Shown here piece after piece: positions 60,750 to 64,000 of a DNA stretch of 64,000 bases. Below the pieces are notes generated by a model, which saw nothing but the letters and a program-made list of their open reading frames with translations, ran no database searches and had not been told where the DNA came from. The stretch's first letter is position 1. Each line of letters begins with the position of its first letter. Source of the DNA: an uncultured Psychrobacter sp. (GTDB taxonomy: Bacteria; Pseudomonadota; Gammaproteobacteria; Pseudomonadales; Moraxellaceae); the NCBI RefSeq assembly GCF_947488565.1, contig NZ_CANKZC010000003.1, positions 1 to 64,000 on the forward strand, read 5' to 3'. The position numbers were made by a program, and so were the translations under genes.

Positions 60750-61583
60750 ATGAGTGAAGACAATATCCAAACCGTCAAAGTACTGAGTAAGACCACTTGG
60801 ACACCCAGTCTGTTTAGCTTTACCGTAACGCGTCCAGAAAGCTTTAAGTTTACTGCCGGGCAGTTTGTACGTTTGGGCGTCAATCCCAGTAAGCTACAAT
60901 ATTATAAGCAACAAGGTGAGGCGCAAAGCCAAGCAACTGACGCCGCACCGGACGAGGATATATTCCGCGCTTACTCTATCGTATCTTCGCCATTTGATGA
61001 AGTGCTGGAGTTCTTTTCTATTGTGATTCCTGATGGGGCGTTTACCTCACAGTTGCAGCATCTTCAAGTGGGTGATGAGTTACTCCTCAATACTATGCCA
61101 TTTGGCTTTTTAACTTTGGCTCGCTATCAACAGCCGTTACCAAAAGATTTATGGTTGCTTGCAACTGGCACTGGCTTGGCACCTTTTTTGTCGATGCTAC
61201 AAGATTTGCAAACATGGCAAGACTACGAGCATATCGTCCTAGCCTATAGTGCGCGCTCACAAGAGGAGCTTGCGTACGTTGAGCAGATAAAGCAATTACA
61301 AGCTGATTTTGGTTCGTTAGTTGATAATCCTGCCCGCTTAATCTTTGTGCCGATTGTGACGCGTGAGCCTATGGAAGGCGCGCTTACCGAACGTTTGCCA
61401 CAATTATTACTAAATGGTGAGCTAGAAAAGCGGGCTGGCATAAAGCTAGATAATGATAACGCCCATGTGATGCTGTGCGGTAATCCAGAAATGGTGGAAG
61501 ATACCAAAGAGACCTTGAAAGAATTAGGCTTTGTTATGAATCGCCGCGGCGAAGGAAACATTGCAGTAGAAAACTATTGGTAA
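60750..61583 (+). CDS. fpr: Ferredoxin/flavodoxin-NADP+ reductase
   Basis: A 277-residue FAD enzyme exchanging electrons between NADPH and ferredoxin or flavodoxin. FAD binding is by RAYSIVSSPFDEVLEFF and the start of the second domain; NADPH binding is by LATGTGLAPFLSMLQDL and HVMLCGNPEMVEDTKETL. The C-terminus is AVENYW, with the terminal aromatic residue of bacterial enzymes. An insert at about 47-65 (KLQYYKQQGEAQSQATDAAP) lengthens it slightly. It has its own terminator and stands 169 bases after nuoN. Confidence 0.94.
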   Translation: MSEDNIQTVKVLSKTTWTPSLFSFTVTRPESFKFTAGQFVRLGVNPSKLQYYKQQGEAQSQATDAAPDEDIFRAYSIVSSPFDEVLEFFSIVIPDGAFTSQLQHLQVGDELLLNTMPFGFLTLARYQQPLPKDLWLLATGTGLAPFLSMLQDLQTWQDYEHIVLAYSARSQEELAYVEQIKQLQADFGSLVDNPARLIFVPIVTREPMEGALTERLPQLLLNGELEKRAGIKLDNDNAHVMLCGNPEMVEDTKETLKELGFVMNRRGEGNIAVENYW

Positions 61584-61626
61584 TCAATAGAGAAGCAACA
61601 GCATTTAAAGGTAACAACAAATCATT

Positions 61627-61663
61627 AAAAAACGCTGCGATCTGTTGATTGGCAGCGTTTTTT
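61627..61663 (+). terminator. fpr terminator
   Basis: AAAAAACGCTGC pairs perfectly with GCAGCGTTTTTT around GATCTGTTGATTG. It can act on both strands, which suits the convergent minus-strand gene at 61697. Confidence 0.93.
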
Positions 61664-61696
61664 ATTATTCAATAAAAACTGTAATATAGGTCGTAG

Positions 61697-62467
61697 TTAT
61701 TCTGTACTGGGCTCAGTTGCGTCATCTACAGGATGGATAGGTCCATGCATTAATTCGGGTTCATCATCATCACCAATGATATCTTCGCCACTACTTCCGC
61801 CCAATAAGTCGCGATAATTGATCTGCGCTTTTAGAATCAATTGATCTTCTTCAACTTCACCATAATTTACTTGTACCTTGTGTAGGGTACTCATGATTTT
61901 TTGGTTCTTCTTAAGCCAGCGATTTATATCAAGATAAATGATATCTTCTTTAGCACGGGCGATATTGATATAAGTTAAAATTACGCCTAGAGGGTCTTTT
62001 TTTAGGACGCTATGATAAAACCAGATAGCAAGTTTGACCCCTTGAAGCTTTAAAAAAGATTCACAGCGTAAGTTGAGCACATCTGTATAGGTCAACTGGC
62101 CAAACACAAAACGCTGCACATTACGATCAAGTTGGGCATGTACTAAACTAAAATTACCAGCCACTTCAGCATAAACACCAGCAGCATTTACTGTACAGTA
62201 GAGACGAAACCAATCATCGTGTAACTCGACTCTCAACTCTAAAATAGATTTGACATTGTCCGTGACGAACTTTTGCAGCGCATCGTTGACGTATTTTTGG
62301 GCAACTGGCAAAGCCAGTTCATCATCCAGCTTATCAGCAGTTTTATTATAAATATTTTTAATACTTTGGGTTAGGCCCTCCCAACCGTCACTAAACGACT
62401 CGTTGAATTGATAGCCAAGATTATCGGAGAAGTCATCGAAATTATCGAAGTTATCGAAGTTACTCAA
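61697..62467 (-). CDS. Uncharacterised protein with N-terminal Asn-Phe-Asp repeats
   Basis: A 256-residue protein that I do not recognise. It has no signal peptide or membrane span. The N-terminus is a tandem FDNFDNFDNFDDF run encoded by 9-bp repeats. A helical part follows (about 35-80, SIKNIYNKTADKLDDELALPVAQKYVNDALQKFV), then an alpha/beta body with ELRVELHDDWFRLYCTV and YLDINRWLKKNQKIMSTLHKVQVNYGEVEEDQLILKAQINYRDLLGG. The acidic C-terminus is DDDEPELMHGP. The start is TTG, nine bases after AAGGA, since no in-frame ATG exists near it. It converges with fpr and diverges from the tonB-like gene. Confidence 0.6.
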   Translation of the reverse strand: MSNFDNFDNFDDFSDNLGYQFNESFSDGWEGLTQSIKNIYNKTADKLDDELALPVAQKYVNDALQKFVTDNVKSILELRVELHDDWFRLYCTVNAAGVYAEVAGNFSLVHAQLDRNVQRFVFGQLTYTDVLNLRCESFLKLQGVKLAIWFYHSVLKKDPLGVILTYINIARAKEDIIYLDINRWLKKNQKIMSTLHKVQVNYGEVEEDQLILKAQINYRDLLGGSSGEDIIGDDDEPELMHGPIHPVDDATEPSTE

Positions 62468-62866
62468 ACTTGTTATCCTTATGATTATAGTAGGATTGTT
62501 TTTACCAGATGATTGATCGTCAGACGCTAATCGATAGCGTAGATAGCACTATGACGAGTGAAAATAGTATATAGCAAAATAGCATACCAAAAAACGCAAG
62601 GCCTTATATTGTAGCAAATAACCTAAAAAACATAACGAAGAGTGTCAGGCAAGTACAAGTTGGTCGCAAGGCTTTTAGTCACAAGCTTTATTTGCACTTT
62701 GATTATGATAAAGTGTCGTATAGCGACATAACTGCTGCCCATGTTATGATAGCGCGAATACCATGATTGGTCGGCATAATTATTGCTTATAAGAGAGCTG
62801 CATGATGCGGAATAATCAGACTAAAATGATGACCGCTATTTTTACGCTTATAATTTGAGATTGATT
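62468..62866. other. Divergent region before the tonB-like gene
   Basis: About 400 bases with no ORF. It holds promoters for two divergent genes. A dyad CACTTT-GATTATGAT-AAAGTG (62695-62715) and a following GTCG/CGAC hairpin are the only structured sites. The dyad partly resembles a Fur box, but the match is weak. Confidence 0.45.
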
Positions 62867-63754
62867 GTGGCCCATATTAAAGACTCTCAAAGCTATCATT
62901 TTTCTGCGCAAACTGCGACGCGTGATTTTAGCTTACCCGTTGCTATTGTTATTGCGTTGTTAACACATGCTGTCCTTATCTTTGGTATCAGCTTTTCTAT
63001 GGGACAAGATCCTGCTGCGTTGATGCAAGATGTGGCAAAAGCTTTGAAAGATAATATGCAGCCAAACGAAGATGCTTATTATATTGCTAATGCTTCACAG
63101 CAAGGTGGAGGCTCAGTGCGCCAACAAGTGCGACAAGAAAGCACTCAAACGAGTCCATTAACATCAGAGCAGATAAGTAAAACGCAAGATGCTATCAATC
63201 TGCAGCGCCAAGTACGTCAACAGCGTTATCAAGAAAGCTATCTACGTACTACTTTGAGTTGGCGTAAAGCCGATGTAGAAGCAGATAATGACAGCAAGCA
63301 AGCACAAGATGATATGATGGCGCAAGAAGAGAGACTACGGCAGCAGATTGCAACTTTAGAGGCTCAGTTGTCTCAGCGTCAACAGATATATGCCACCAAA
63401 TCTAAAGTGGTGACCATTGATAGTAACTCGACGACACGCGGCGCTGCAGCAGATTATATCGAAACCTTCCGTGAGCATGTCGAACGGGTTGGCAACTTGC
63501 ACTATCCGGCTCAGGCGCGTGCCCAAGGTATCACAGGTGAAGTACGCCTTATGGTGATTATTAGTAACGATGGCAACATCAAAGCCATCCGTTTGCTTGA
63601 AAGTTCAGGCTCAACGATATTAGATGAAGCCGCCAAGCAATCAGTACGCCAAGCTGCGCCTTTTGGGAAGTTTACCGCAGATATGAAGGATATTGTCGAG
63701 CTGCGTTTAATACGTACCTATCGTTATAGTGATAAAGTAGAAGTTACCTATTAA
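62867..63754 (+). CDS. TonB-family energy transducer
   Basis: A 295-residue inner-membrane protein transmitting proton-motive force to outer-membrane receptors. A single N-terminal helix (about 25-46, LPVAIVIALLTHAVLIFGISF) anchors it, with the family Ser/His region (LTHAVL). A Gln/Arg-rich stretch, mostly helical (about 85-180), replaces the usual Pro-rich spacer. The TonB C-domain contains YIETFREHVERVGNLHYPAQARAQGITGEVRLMVIISNDGNIKAIRLLESSGSTILDEAAKQSVRQAAPFGKF. No ATG is in frame; GAGA six bases before the GTG at 62867 favours it over the TTG at 62855. Confidence 0.88.
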   Translation: MAHIKDSQSYHFSAQTATRDFSLPVAIVIALLTHAVLIFGISFSMGQDPAALMQDVAKALKDNMQPNEDAYYIANASQQGGGSVRQQVRQESTQTSPLTSEQISKTQDAINLQRQVRQQRYQESYLRTTLSWRKADVEADNDSKQAQDDMMAQEERLRQQIATLEAQLSQRQQIYATKSKVVTIDSNSTTRGAAADYIETFREHVERVGNLHYPAQARAQGITGEVRLMVIISNDGNIKAIRLLESSGSTILDEAAKQSVRQAAPFGKFTADMKDIVELRLIRTYRYSDKVEVTY

Positions 63755-63934
63755 GAGTAAGTAGGTGAAGAGCAGTGGGTTTACAGATAGGGTATTAAAG
63801 AACCGTTAGATAAAACAGAATACAAACCATTGGCATAAGCAGGTTAAGATACCAGAGTCATTAAAGAGATAACTGGTATCCAATTGTGACCGTAAATCTG
63901 ATAAACAAACGAAGCTATAAAATAAAGAGTTGGT

Positions 63935-64000
63935 ATGGAATTTTTAGGTTTTACTATTGATGTTGCAACATTAACGAATAATGCATTGAGCTTAATGTTT
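63935..64000 (+). CDS. exbB: Start of a probable ExbB/MotA-TolQ-type protein (cut by window end)
   Basis: An ATG-started frame runs off the window: MEFLGFTIDVATLTNNALSLMF. AAAGAG lies just before the start. Its place 180 bases after a tonB-like gene suggests ExbB, but only 22 residues are visible, too few to prove it. Confidence 0.45.
   Translation, partial: MEFLGFTIDVATLTNNALSLMF

Overview
The window looks like chromosomal DNA of a Psychrobacter-like member of the Moraxellaceae (Gammaproteobacteria). Supporting signs are the moderate-to-low GC content, the fused nuoCD gene in a 13-gene complex I operon, the leuS-lptE-holA and rplU-rpmA pairings, the large-subunit katE and the AcrAB/AdeABC-like pump. 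The genus is inferred from overall character and was not checked against any database.

Layout. Positions 1-153 hold the 3' end of a 5S rRNA and its terminator, the tail of an rRNA operon. An OsmC-like peroxidase follows (258-668). The next 5 kb (about 650-5650) looks like an accessory island: a NUP-family protein, a Tat-exported DUF1501 protein and a phage-tailspike-like beta-helix protein, all on the minus strand. It has two layers of sequence scars. The last 25 bases of the osmC-like coding region recur just before the flavodoxin-like gene, and the 3' end plus terminator of the DUF1501 gene recur beyond the NUP gene. From 5.6 to 14.1 kb come a flavodoxin-like protein, a DUF938 methyltransferase, ppc, a secreted dienelactone hydrolase, katE and a metallo-beta-lactamase-fold hydrolase. 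Two tRNA-Lys(TTT) genes sit in a 298-bp tandem duplication (14.19-14.57 kb).

From 14.9 to 41.2 kb nearly everything is on the minus strand: macA-macB, leuS-lptE-holA, argB, a phosphoglucomutase/phosphomannomutase, dut, mgtE, rep, hemB, a complete RND tripartite pump and a polyprenyl diphosphate synthase. A Spx/ArsC-like gene (23.4 kb) is the plus-strand exception. The pump operon is preceded by a promoter-like element with a 22-bp perfect palindrome filling a 20-bp spacer between TTGACT and TATAAT. That architecture is typical of MerR-family activators, yet no regulator gene is nearby. From 41.6 kb transcription is mostly rightward: rplU-rpmA, lolA, the 13-gene nuo operon (44.3-60.6 kb) and a ferredoxin-NADP reductase. 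An uncharacterised minus-strand gene, a tonB-like gene and the start of a probable exbB end the window.

The genes work together in recognisable groups. NuoA-N forms the proton-pumping NADH dehydrogenase. LptE and LolA serve outer-membrane biogenesis. The RND pump and MacAB export drugs or other toxic compounds. KatE and the OsmC-like protein deal with peroxides, and the TonB/ExbB genes energise outer-membrane uptake. Most of the window is conserved housekeeping DNA. The unusual signals are the scarred island, the MerR-type promoter without a regulator, the predicted Cys-Tyr haem ligand link in KatE and several lineage-specific extensions or insertions in complex I subunits.
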